The position numbers and the translations under genes were made by a program. A stretch of DNA of 64,000 bases from Chloroflexota bacterium (GTDB taxonomy: Bacteria > Chloroflexota > Ktedonobacteria > Ktedonobacterales > JADMIN01), in the NCBI GenBank assembly GCA_021323855.1, contig JAJPKE010000009.1, positions 186,001 through 250,000 of the forward strand. Reading direction: 5' to 3'. Shown in pieces: positions 51,667 through 60,196 of this stretch. The number at the start of each line of letters is the position of its first letter. Within the stretch, counting starts at the first letter, position 1. Below the pieces are notes generated by a model. That model was given only the letters and a program-made list of their open reading frames with translations, was not told the DNA's origin and searched no databases.

Positions 51667-53083
51667 ACTTGAGCGCGGCTCCTGGTGTTACTGGCGCGTT
51701 GCCACATGCTGCGCGCAGCAATGCCAATGCGTCCTCGGATAACGGCGACTCCGCCCAAATATGTCCGCCGTGCGCTTCGATGATGCCACGCGAGATGGCG
51801 AGGCCAAGCCCGGCACCGGTGGCCGCTGCCGAACTGCCTATGGGTAATTCGGGCAATCGGCGGCGCGATGATTCGCCACGATAGGTGCGCTCAAAAATGT
51901 GTGGCAGATCGCCAGCAATGATGCCTTCGCCGGTGTCAATCACCTGCACCAAGAGCGCCTTCTCTGCTGTTTCATCCGTGAGCGTGCTGTGAGGATGTGA
52001 GACGCAGGCCGCGTGAATCAGAATGGTGCCGTTTGCTGGCGTGTAGCGAATGGCGTTCTGGCAAAGATTCATGAGGACACGATGTATCTGGCGCGCGTCT
52101 ATGTGCGCTGCTGGTAACGGATTCTCCACCTGCCCGATGATGGCGATATGCGCTTGCTCCGCCTGCTCATGGGTTGATTCGAGGACATCCGAGATGATGT
52201 CTTCGATGTTCATACGTTCACAGTTTAGCGCCAGCGCCCCCGATTCGATGCGCGACAACTCAAAGAGGTCATCCATTAGCGCAGTCAAATGGTGCAGTTC
52301 CGTGCGGATGGTGCGGTGATAGCGTTGAATGGTGTCGGGGTCGCCCACAATTCCGTCGTCTATTGCCTCGATCATGGCGCGGACGGCGGCCAGCGGTGTG
52401 CGCAGATCATGTGAGACGGCGGCGATGACCTCGCGCCGTTCGTGTTCAGCCGCCTGTTGGCGCGCAAAAGCGGTCTGCACGTCGCTGGCCATCTGATTGA
52501 ACCAGCGTGCCAGTTGGGCAAGCTCATCTTCTCCGCTGATCGTGGTGTCATCCAGCCGAAAGCTGTAGTCACCCGCTGCAATGCGCATCGCGCCGGTACC
52601 AATGCGTTTGATGGCTCCTGTCATGCGCGCGGCAATTGAAGTGGAAATCAAGATGGCGACGGCAATACCAAAGATGAGGAATGCCAGCAGGAGCAGGCTG
52701 TCCTCATTCGAGATGAACATGAGCCTGGCAATGAGCAGGACGTTGATGGTGATGACAACGGCGGTGAGCAGCGGCGGAATGGCGATCTTGAACCAGATGG
52801 CGCTGATGACGTTGGTGGTGTCGGTTAACCAGAGCGCCGCTTCGCCAAGCACTAGCGAAACGACGCCGCCAACCCCTAGGCTAATGAAGAGCAGGATGAC
52901 ATTTTGCTGCGAAGGATGCAGAATGGCGATCAAAGCAGCCAGGGTAATACCGAATGCCAGGATGATGGCCACGGCCCAGCGCGCGCCTTCGCGGAGAAAG
53001 GTGGTGTGTACGGGTGATCTCCCACGCGACGCTTGTTGCTGCGCAATGGGTCTGACGGCTCGAACTGGTTGTGACGTTTGCAT
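51644..53083 (-). CDS. Sensor histidine kinase (HAMP, HisKA, HATPase)
   Basis: 479 residues. Four hydrophobic helices near 36-55, 62-85, 98-124 and 130-150 leave almost no extracytoplasmic sensor domain, so it may sense within the membrane. A HAMP segment (IKRIGTGAMRIAAGDYSFRL) follows, then the phospho-accepting H225 in AAVSHDLRTPLAAVRAM, the N box LMNLCQNAIRYTPA, DTGEGI, and GAGLGLAISRGIIEAHGG. It is 23 bases after the response regulator in the same operon. The signal and the targets are unknown. Confidence 0.93.
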   Translation of the reverse strand: MQTSQPVRAVRPIAQQQASRGRSPVHTTFLREGARWAVAIILAFGITLAALIAILHPSQQNVILLFISLGVGGVVSLVLGEAALWLTDTTNVISAIWFKIAIPPLLTAVVITINVLLIARLMFISNEDSLLLLAFLIFGIAVAILISTSIAARMTGAIKRIGTGAMRIAAGDYSFRLDDTTISGEDELAQLARWFNQMASDVQTAFARQQAAEHERREVIAAVSHDLRTPLAAVRAMIEAIDDGIVGDPDTIQRYHRTIRTELHHLTALMDDLFELSRIESGALALNCERMNIEDIISDVLESTHEQAEQAHIAIIGQVENPLPAAHIDARQIHRVLMNLCQNAIRYTPANGTILIHAACVSHPHSTLTDETAEKALLVQVIDTGEGIIAGDLPHIFERTYRGESSRRRLPELPIGSSAAATGAGLGLAISRGIIEAHGGHIWAESPLSEDALALLRAACGNAPVTPGAALKFTLPLAN

Positions 53084-53106
53084 GGCGGTACCCAGAAGAA
53101 ACGGTA

Positions 53107-53844
53107 TTATGGGTCGAATTTATAGCCGGTGCCCCAGACCGTTTTGATGTGCTGTGGTTGAGACGGGTCGGCTTCCACTTTTTCGCGCAGGCGCCGGATG
53201 TGTACCGTCACCGTGCTTATATCTCCATAATAGCCGATATCCCATACATGATCGAGCAATTGTTGACGGCTGAAGACCTGGCGCGGATGCGATGCCAGAA
53301 AAACCAACAAATCGAACTCTTTGGTTGTCAGGTCAAGTGAGACACCGTCGCGTTCAACGGTGCGCAGTTGCGGGCGGATGATGAGATTGCCGAGGTGTAG
53401 CGTGTCATCTAGCACCATCGCGGGAACGCTCGCCGCCTGTAGCCGGCGCATGATGGCCTGCACGCGCATGACCACCTCACGCGGGCTGAACGGCTTCGTC
53501 ACATAGTCGTCGGCGCCACTGCTGAATCCTGTTACCTTGTCCGGCTCCTCGCCTCGTGCAGTCAGCATGAGGATGGGCACGGCGCTCGTCTCGCGGATGC
53601 GCTGGCAGACCTCTATCCCATCCAGGCCGGGGAGCATGAGATCGAGAATAATCAAATCTGGCGGCTGGCTACTCGCCATGCGCAGCGCCTCGTGGCCGTC
53701 TGCTGCCTGAGTGACGAGAAAACCCTCCGCCGCAAGATACTGGCAGAGTACTTCACGGATGTTGGCTTCGTCGTCTACGACTAGCACGCGCCTCTGGATG
53801 GATGGCGCTCTATCCACTAATTCGTCGTTTTGCGTGGTCATCAT
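53107..53844 (-). CDS. OmpR/PhoB-family response regulator
   Basis: 245 residues. The receiver domain has VLVVDDEANIRE (acidic pocket), phospho-accepting D68 in LIILDLMLPG, MLTARGEE, and the Lys in DDYVTKPFSPRE. The winged-helix DNA-binding domain shows LTTKEFDLLVFLASHPRQVFSRQQLLDHVW, TVTVHIRRLREKVE and TVWGTGYKF. It pairs with the histidine kinase that follows. Two 34-base direct repeats upstream, 39 bases apart, may be its binding sites. Confidence 0.95.
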   Translation of the reverse strand: MMTTQNDELVDRAPSIQRRVLVVDDEANIREVLCQYLAAEGFLVTQAADGHEALRMASSQPPDLIILDLMLPGLDGIEVCQRIRETSAVPILMLTARGEEPDKVTGFSSGADDYVTKPFSPREVVMRVQAIMRRLQAASVPAMVLDDTLHLGNLIIRPQLRTVERDGVSLDLTTKEFDLLVFLASHPRQVFSRQQLLDHVWDIGYYGDISTVTVHIRRLREKVEADPSQPQHIKTVWGTGYKFDP

Positions 53845-53890
53845 TTCCGTCGCTCTGCTGCCTGTTCGTTGTTTTCAGTCTTTCATGTAT

Positions 53891-53963
53891 CATGATACGC
53901 CCTGTGTCTTACAAATTGCTTGCGTCTACCATGATACGTCCTGTGTCTTACATATTGCTTGCG
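53891..53963. promoter_or_regulatory. Two 34-base direct repeats between the response regulator and the GT2 gene
   Basis: Copies at 53891-53924 and 53930-53963 differ at two positions and are spaced 39 bases apart (starting CATGATACG and ending TTGCTTGCG). The left edge forms a perfect palindrome, GTATCATGATAC, at 53887-53898. The repeats lie 47-120 bases upstream of the response regulator start and 116-188 bases upstream of the divergent GT2 gene. Regulator binding to both promoters is plausible. Confidence 0.55.
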
Positions 53964-54078
53964 CCGCCCTGTTGCTCTATAGCCCGATTTTGTGCTGCGC
54001 GGCTCCCTGTAATCTTTTCGCAAGGTGTCCATGCCAATATAGCTGCATATGCGAATTGCGCCGATGTGAGGAGCAGCT

Positions 54079-54900
54079 ATGTCAACTGGAACGGCTGGGG
54101 CATCTGAGGCAATTGAGGCGACAGGTGAGCCTATCACGCAACGTCGTTCACCCGATCTATATGCAGGCCAGCGGCTGGTCGCCATTATGCCTGCGCTCAA
54201 TGAGGAAGCGGCTGTCGGCGGACAGGTGCGCGCGATACTGGCGCATCCGCGCTTCCGGGCGTTGCCGCTTGTGCGGGTGATCGTCGTGGATAACGGCAGC
54301 ACGGATGCCACCGCAGCGGTGGCGCGGGCAGCGGGCGCGGTGGTGGTGAGCCAGCCGAGGCGTGGCTATGGCGCAGCGTGTCTGGCCGGTATCCAGGCGG
54401 CGCGCGATGCGGATGTCGTGTTGCTCATGGATGCAGATGGCAGCGATGATCTCGACGGAGCAGCGAGAGTTGCAGAACTGGCGCTCGCAGGCTGTGCTGA
54501 ACTGGTAATGGGGTCACGCACACATGGGCGGTCTGAGCGCGGCGCATTAACGCTTCAGCAGCGCGCGGGCAATGCGCTGGCGACGGTGTTGCTCTGGCTA
54601 CTCTGCGGAGCGCGCGTGACCGATCTTGGTCCACTGCGCGCCATGCGCCGTGCGGATGTTCTGGCGCTTGGCATGCGCGAGATGACCTACGGCTGGTCCA
54701 CTGAAATGCTGGTGAAGGCGGCGCGAGCAGGATATCGCATCGCGGAAGTTCCGGTTGATTATCACCGTCGCGCAGGCGGACGCTCCAAGGTATCGGGCAC
54801 CATAGGTGGGACGGTGCGCGCTGGCTGGTGCATCCTCTCGACCGTCTTGCGCTACGCGCGCTGGCGTCCCGCGACTTCCGCTGTGGCGCAATCAGCATGA
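54079..54900 (+). CDS. Glycosyltransferase family 2 (polyprenyl-phosphate type)
   Basis: 273 residues. GT-A fold: LVAIMPALNEEAAVGGQ at the start, RVIVVDNGSTDATAAVAR, GYGAACLAGIQAARDADVVLLMDADGSDD in two blocks with the metal-binding DAD, LVMGSRTHG, and a C-terminal helix GRSKVSGT as in dolichyl-phosphate mannose synthases. No membrane helices follow, so it is a soluble or membrane-associated cytosolic enzyme. It probably makes a polyprenyl-phosphate sugar. GAGGAG lies five bases before the ATG. It heads a run of six close genes. Confidence 0.88.
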   Translation: MSTGTAGASEAIEATGEPITQRRSPDLYAGQRLVAIMPALNEEAAVGGQVRAILAHPRFRALPLVRVIVVDNGSTDATAAVARAAGAVVVSQPRRGYGAACLAGIQAARDADVVLLMDADGSDDLDGAARVAELALAGCAELVMGSRTHGRSERGALTLQQRAGNALATVLLWLLCGARVTDLGPLRAMRRADVLALGMREMTYGWSTEMLVKAARAGYRIAEVPVDYHRRAGGRSKVSGTIGGTVRAGWCILSTVLRYARWRPATSAVAQSA

Positions 54901-54915
54901 GAAAGGAATCCGAAG

Positions 54916-55671
54916 ATGGAGCAGGAATTGGCGCTGACGGCATCTGGTGGGGAGTCTGATAGGTCTGATATAGCCAATGCGCTCGTCATTGTTGCCAAAT
55001 ATCCTCAGCCTGGCCAGGTAAAGACGCGCCTGGGCCAGAGCATCGGCCACCCTGCGGCGGCAGCGCTGTATCGGGCGTTTCTGGCTGATCTGGCGGAGCG
55101 CTTCGGTCGAGCGGCGCACCTGGAAGGATACACATTAGGTTGGGCCTGCGCGCCAGGCGGTGGTCCATTGCAGGAAATTGTGGGCCACGACGGACATGTG
55201 TTTATGCAGCGCGGCGCAGACTTCGCCGAACGGCTCAATCATATCGCTGTGGATATGCGCGCCTCCGGGTGTCGTCGCCTCGTCATCATGAGTTCTGATT
55301 CACCGCATTTAGCTGTACGTATGGTGAGCGATGCCTTCGCTGCGATTGAGCCAGGGCGCGTGGCGCTCGGTCCTGCCGAGGATGGCGGCTATTATCTGAT
55401 TGGTTTTGATCTTACGGCCAGCGTTCCTGATCTCTTTCGCGGCATCGAGATGAGTACGTCGCGTGTGCTTGATGAGACGCTGGCGCGCGTCGCGGCGCTT
55501 GGGTTCCGCGCGACGCTGTTGCCGCCAGCGTTTGATGTAGATGAGTTTGGCAACCTCGAACGTTTAGCGTTAGAACTGCGACGCGCCACGACGCCGCAAT
55601 GCCCTCATACGCTTGCGGCGCTGGCGCAACTGGGTCTCATCACTGTAGAGAAAGAGGCCACGCATGTGTAG
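54916..55671 (+). CDS. TIGR04282/DUF2064-like glycosyltransferase or nucleotidyltransferase
   Basis: 251 residues. LVIVAKYPQPGQVKTRLGQSIG, then LAERFGRAAHLEGYTL, RGADFAERLNHI, LVIMSSDSPHL and ALGPAEDGGYYLIGF are the signature of the family named TIGR04282 for arsenosugar-type clusters; the fold is nucleotide-diphospho-sugar transferase-like. Most family members have no proven reaction. Its first 18 residues carry a short repeat (SDRSDI from 9-bp repeats). It starts 15 bases after the GT2 gene and overlaps the next gene by eight bases. Confidence 0.85.
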   Translation: MEQELALTASGGESDRSDIANALVIVAKYPQPGQVKTRLGQSIGHPAAAALYRAFLADLAERFGRAAHLEGYTLGWACAPGGGPLQEIVGHDGHVFMQRGADFAERLNHIAVDMRASGCRRLVIMSSDSPHLAVRMVSDAFAAIEPGRVALGPAEDGGYYLIGFDLTASVPDLFRGIEMSTSRVLDETLARVAALGFRATLLPPAFDVDEFGNLERLALELRRATTPQCPHTLAALAQLGLITVEKEATHV

Positions 55672-57178
55672 CAGTCTCGTTATCCTCACTCGTCTCAGCG
55701 CTCTTGATAGAACACGGTTGCGCTGGCTGCTCTTGCTTGTTCTGGGGGCGGTTGCGCTGCTGTTCTATGTACAGATTCGCCTTGCTGGCGGCGCTATTCC
55801 GGTTCAGGGAAGCGCCTATCTATTGCCAGGGCTTGGGGTCGCTGTCATCGCTGTGCTGGGCGCATGGGCCGTGCTGCATTCTGATGGCATAGCGCTGCAT
55901 CAGATGCCGAACCGCTGGAGATATCTGGTCGAACTTGGCTTAATCCTCTGTGTTGGGCTGGCGTTTCGCGTCGTATTCCTGCTGGCGCCGCCGACGATTT
56001 CCCACGATGCCTACCGCTATGTCTGGGACGCCCATCTAGTGTCGCATGGTGTCAGCCCGTATCTGCATCCAGCCTCGGATCCGTCGCTCGTTTCGCTGCG
56101 CGACCATACCATCTGGCCGCAGTTGGATTGGCCCAATTCGCCGACCATTTATCCGCCGGGCGCGCAACTGCTGTTTCTGCTGGTCAATGCCGTCGCGCCG
56201 CTCAACATCACAGCCATGCAACTAGCGATGACACTCTGTGATGCTGGCGTCTGCGTCGTGACATTGTTGTTACTCCGTCATTATGGGCTGGACCTGCGGC
56301 GCATCATTATCTATTGGTGGAATCCTATCCCTATCATTGAGTTCGTCTATAGCGCGCATGTGGATGCCGCCGCGACACTCTGGATGGCGCTGGCGCTGCT
56401 ACTGGCGCTGCAACGCTGGCGTGGCGCGCGGACGCTGGCTGGCGTTGCGCTGGGAATGGCTACGCTGACCAAGCTCTTTCCGTTGCTCTTCCTCGTGGCG
56501 TTGCTGCGGCGCAAAGATTGGGGATTTCTTTGTGGCTTATGTGTGACGCTCGTGCTAGTGCCGCTGCCGTTCGTGCGTCTTGGCCTGGGGTCCGGCGGCT
56601 TTCTCTCCACCTATTTCTCGCAGCGTTTCGTTGATGAGGGAATCGTGTTCCGCCTGATAACGCAAATTGTTGTGGATAGTCGGATACAATTTGCGCTCCA
56701 GGGCGCGGTGTTGCTCTTGTTGTGCGCTCTGGTTCTCTGGCTACGGCTCCACTGGGATTTGCGTGCGCCTGCTGGTATTCTCGCACTTTCGGCGGTATGG
56801 ATCGTTGTCTCGCCGCATCTGTTCCCCTGGTATGTCGCTGGATTGCTGCCATTTCTGGCGCTGTATCTACGTCTGCCACCTACGACACGAACCTCCTGGT
56901 CACAGCGCGCCAGTGATCTCGCTGGGCGTTTTCCTCTGCCAGCGTTCGCGCTCTGGCTCTTCGTGTTGGAAATGCCGTTCACGTATGTCATCTTCGCGCC
57001 TGGCTATGACGCCAATCTGTTTTTGCTGTTCTTTGCGGCGCCTCTTGCTCTGGCTGGCGTATCGCTGGCGCTGTGGTGGTGGCTGCGTTGGCGTCTGCGC
57101 CAAGCCGCAGCGTCTTCAGCAGCCTCGATGCTGGCTAGCTCAGCTTCCGCTGAGATAATTGAGGCTATCAAGGAGTGA
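55664..57178 (+). CDS. Multi-pass membrane glycosyltransferase (GT87/PMT-like)
   Basis: 504 residues with ten or more hydrophobic helices. The loop after the second helix reads TISHDAYRYVWDAHLVSHGVSPY, with the acidic residues expected for a polyprenyl-phosphate-sugar-using GT-C enzyme, and NSPTIYPPGAQLLF and YSAHVDAAATLWMALAL follow. It probably uses the lipid-linked sugar made by the first gene of the operon, at the outer face of the membrane. ATG 55664 lies within the previous gene's end (8-base overlap). The C-terminal 25 residues are Ala/Ser-rich. Confidence 0.8.
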   Translation: MCSSLVILTRLSALDRTRLRWLLLLVLGAVALLFYVQIRLAGGAIPVQGSAYLLPGLGVAVIAVLGAWAVLHSDGIALHQMPNRWRYLVELGLILCVGLAFRVVFLLAPPTISHDAYRYVWDAHLVSHGVSPYLHPASDPSLVSLRDHTIWPQLDWPNSPTIYPPGAQLLFLLVNAVAPLNITAMQLAMTLCDAGVCVVTLLLLRHYGLDLRRIIIYWWNPIPIIEFVYSAHVDAAATLWMALALLLALQRWRGARTLAGVALGMATLTKLFPLLFLVALLRRKDWGFLCGLCVTLVLVPLPFVRLGLGSGGFLSTYFSQRFVDEGIVFRLITQIVVDSRIQFALQGAVLLLLCALVLWLRLHWDLRAPAGILALSAVWIVVSPHLFPWYVAGLLPFLALYLRLPPTTRTSWSQRASDLAGRFPLPAFALWLFVLEMPFTYVIFAPGYDANLFLLFFAAPLALAGVSLALWWWLRWRLRQAAASSAASMLASSASAEIIEAIKE

Positions 57179-57183
57179 TCGCA

Positions 57184-58890
57184 ATGAAAGTCAGGCACCG
57201 TATCTTGCTACGCATAAACCACATCTTACATGCGGCGGTCTGCATGCTACGCAGGGAAAGTATCGCGCTGCTGGCGGGATTACTTGGCTCGCTGGTGGCT
57301 GTAGTGGTGATGGGTGCGCTGCGGCTCTGGTGGGGAACGCCGACGCCACCGGAACTGGTTGGCGAGCGGCTCTTGCCGTTGATGTCGGCGGACCAGTTTG
57401 TGGCGCTGCTGCTGCAATTTCAGCCACATCCCAAAACCGGACCGCTTGGGCTGGCACTGCTTGGTCAGGGCGTCATCGGTATACTGCTCGCCCCTGCCTA
57501 TGCGCTGATCGTGCGCAGCTGGGAGAAGCGCCAGCTATGGACCGATAAATCCAGGAGCGCGCATGATGAAGAGTTACGCTGGTGGCCGGGGCGCAGTGCG
57601 TGGATCGCCGCCGGAGCGTTTGCGCTGGGGATGGAACTGCTGGCTATCGCGCTGTTCTGGCCGGTGCTGCCGGAGGGACTCTATGGCGATTCGTTGGCAA
57701 CAGCGCGCCTGTTGACGATATTGAGCTTGCTGCTGACGTTTGCGGCATATGCTGCTGTCCTGGCGCTGGCATATCAGGCGTTTCGCAGGGTATGGGGCGT
57801 ATGGGCTGGCGTGAATTGGGTAGCCGAACATGCTGTAGAGCAACGTGCTGATGATACTCGTGCAGCCGCCGCCATCAGCCGCCGTGAGGCATTGCAGGTG
57901 GCCGGCGCGACGGCTGTGGTGGTGGTCGTCGGCGCGCTGGCGACGAATAGCCTCATTATGGATTATCTCAGTCGCTCCAATCTTTCCTATGAAGGTCGCG
58001 GCACCCCTGGTCTCCTCACATCTCCGATTACCCCGAACGCTGACTTTTACGTGGTGAGCAAGAACGTCCTTGATCCGACCGTCGCCGTCAATCGCTGGCA
58101 GTTGGAGCTTGCCGGGCTGGTGCATCAGCCACAGCGTTGGAGCTATGAGCAACTGCTCAAGCTGCCCAACGAGACCCGCGCCGTGACGATGGAGTGTATC
58201 TCTAATGGCGTCGGCGGCAACCTCATGAGTACAGCCATATGGCGCGGTGTGACCTTGCAGACGTTGCTGAGACTCGGCGGTGGTGTAGACGGCTCAATCA
58301 CTGGCAAGCATGTGATCTTCTATGGCGTTGATGGCTTCACCACGAGCCTGCCGCTGGATGCGCTGCTGGATGCCCGGACGCTGCTGGCGTGGGAGATGAA
58401 TGGCGTCGCGCTGCCAGACCGGCATGGCTTCCCGCTACGAGCGGTGGTGCCTGGCAGATACGGCGAGCAGAGCGCGAAATGGATAACGCGCATCGAGATT
58501 ACCGACCATGAGTATAAGGGATTTTATCAGAGCCAGGGTTGGAGCGCCGGAGAACTCGAAACCTTCAGCCGCATTGATGCGCCACGCGGTCAGGTGGCGG
58601 CGGGCGCGATTCCGGTCAGTGGTGTGGCGTTCGCCGGTATTCGTGGCATTCGCCGGGTTGAAGTGAGCGTGGATGGCGGAGGCACCTGGAATGTTGCGAC
58701 GCTCACCCCACCGCTTTCAGATCAGACCTGGGTTCTCTGGCACTGGCTCTGGCGGCTTGCTGGTCCAGGCCACTATACCATTCTCGCTCGCGCGACCGAT
58801 GGCACCGGCGCAGTGCAGACATCTCTACAACGCGGAACCGTCCCCGATGGGGCGACGGGCTGGCCGAGCGTGAAAGTCTATGTAAAGTGA
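57184..58890 (+). CDS. Membrane-anchored sulfite-oxidase-family molybdoenzyme
   Basis: 568 residues. AAGGAG lies eight bases before ATG 57184. Four membrane helices fill 25-200 and then a twin-arginine-like segment ISRREALQVAGATAVVVVVGAL (RR at 233-234) precedes a fifth helix. From 280 on is a sulfite-oxidase-type molybdopterin domain (NADFYVVSKN; WQLELAGLV) with the Mo-ligand C338 in TMECISNGVGGN, and a C-terminal beta domain (VSVDGGGTWNVATL). The catalytic part should be outside the membrane. Its substrate is unknown. It is five bases after the GT87-like gene and seven before the aminotransferase. Confidence 0.87.
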   Translation: MKVRHRILLRINHILHAAVCMLRRESIALLAGLLGSLVAVVVMGALRLWWGTPTPPELVGERLLPLMSADQFVALLLQFQPHPKTGPLGLALLGQGVIGILLAPAYALIVRSWEKRQLWTDKSRSAHDEELRWWPGRSAWIAAGAFALGMELLAIALFWPVLPEGLYGDSLATARLLTILSLLLTFAAYAAVLALAYQAFRRVWGVWAGVNWVAEHAVEQRADDTRAAAAISRREALQVAGATAVVVVVGALATNSLIMDYLSRSNLSYEGRGTPGLLTSPITPNADFYVVSKNVLDPTVAVNRWQLELAGLVHQPQRWSYEQLLKLPNETRAVTMECISNGVGGNLMSTAIWRGVTLQTLLRLGGGVDGSITGKHVIFYGVDGFTTSLPLDALLDARTLLAWEMNGVALPDRHGFPLRAVVPGRYGEQSAKWITRIEITDHEYKGFYQSQGWSAGELETFSRIDAPRGQVAAGAIPVSGVAFAGIRGIRRVEVSVDGGGTWNVATLTPPLSDQTWVLWHWLWRLAGPGHYTILARATDGTGAVQTSLQRGTVPDGATGWPSVKVYVK

Positions 58891-58897
58891 GGCAATT

Positions 58898-60160
58898 GTG
58901 GGCGAAAGAGAAGCTGTGCCTGATTTCACTGCGGTGATTCAGGCGCTCGATGTGTATAGCCGCCGGACGGGCAGAAAACCATTGCCGCTTGGTGGCTGGG
59001 AACTGGATGACTCCGCCGTTGCTCCACCGGAGATGCTCGTAGAACGGCTGGCGGCGATTCCAGCGCGGCTGGATGGCTACACCTATATGCGTGAGTTGTC
59101 CACCGCCAAACAGCGTGCTGCCGATGCCTTGTCTTACGGCATCCTTTTGGAAGGGCAGCCACTTACGCAGGAGCAAATCGCCGTTGTGCCGAACAGCACG
59201 CAGGCGTTGCTACTGGCGCTGGCGGCGCTGAAAGCGCAGGGCGTGGCGCACGTGGTGGTGGCTGCGCCCGGCTACTTTGCAGCGGTGGAAGCCTGTCGGC
59301 ATCTGGGTTTGACGCTCACCATCGTGCCGGCGGCGGATTTCATGACCGGCGCGCTCGACAGCAAGACAATCGTAGCGACGATGAGCGGGCGACCGTCGGT
59401 GTTGATTGTCACCAATCCGGCCTACTCGATAGGTGTGGAGTATGGCTGGCCGTGTCTGCGTTCGCTGCTTGCTGCTCTACCGCCGGAATCCTATGTTATC
59501 CTCGATGAGACACGCCTCGGGCTGCATTGGGATGACGAGGCGCCCTGGTATCAGGCAGACTATGCTGCGCGCGTGCTGGTGGTGCGCTCGCCAAGCAAAA
59601 TCTTCTTCATCAATGGCCTCAAAACCAGCATCATCTTCGGAGCACCTGACCTGATTCACTCGATTGAGCAGTTGAGCGAGGCGTTGCTTGGTTCTGTGGC
59701 TGGCATGACTGAACAGGTGGCGTTGGCCTATTTCGCGTGCTGGCAGCGGTGGGTGGATGAACTGCGTGCTGGTGAAATTGGGCCGTTTCGTACATGGCGC
59801 AGGAATGTCGTGGCTCATCTGAAGCGCAGCAGGCGGGCCGTCGCTGCACAACTCGAAAAGCGTGGATTCACGCTCTCGCCGGTGAATTCTGGCCCGTATC
59901 TGCTGGCTGGAATCCGAGATGGTGAAAAGCGTCCGGTGGATAGCTGTGCTGTTGCGCGTGACACCGGCGTTCTGCTGATGGACTCCCCGTACTTCTTACA
60001 TGCGCAGCGCGGCTGGCTGGGATTCCGTGTGAATCTCTGTGCTCGCCAGGAGCAACTCATTGAAGCCATTGAGCGAGTGTTTCCACTCGAATCACCTGAG
60101 GTGATGGCAACGGAGAGCGAAGAACTGTCGGAGATATCGCTGATTTCGCAGGTTTCGTAG
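58898..60160 (+). CDS. PLP-dependent aminotransferase, class I/II
   Basis: 420 residues from a GTG with GAGG five bases upstream. It shows the fold-type I plan: NSTQALLLALAALKAQG (substrate loop), VVAAPGYFAAVEACRHLG, LIVTNPAYSIGVEYG (the NP pair), VILDETRLGLHWDD (Asp to the PLP ring nitrogen), and the PLP Lys in SPSKIFFINGLKTS. A C-terminal Arg in WLGFRVNLCA should bind the carboxylate. The substrate is unknown. The last residues SEISLISQVS come from 9-bp repeats. It is the fifth gene of the six-gene run. Confidence 0.87.
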   Translation: MGEREAVPDFTAVIQALDVYSRRTGRKPLPLGGWELDDSAVAPPEMLVERLAAIPARLDGYTYMRELSTAKQRAADALSYGILLEGQPLTQEQIAVVPNSTQALLLALAALKAQGVAHVVVAAPGYFAAVEACRHLGLTLTIVPAADFMTGALDSKTIVATMSGRPSVLIVTNPAYSIGVEYGWPCLRSLLAALPPESYVILDETRLGLHWDDEAPWYQADYAARVLVVRSPSKIFFINGLKTSIIFGAPDLIHSIEQLSEALLGSVAGMTEQVALAYFACWQRWVDELRAGEIGPFRTWRRNVVAHLKRSRRAVAAQLEKRGFTLSPVNSGPYLLAGIRDGEKRPVDSCAVARDTGVLLMDSPYFLHAQRGWLGFRVNLCARQEQLIEAIERVFPLESPEVMATESEELSEISLISQVS

Positions 60161-60196
60161 ATCGCGCCGCCATTAGCAGTGTCAATGTAGACAGCA

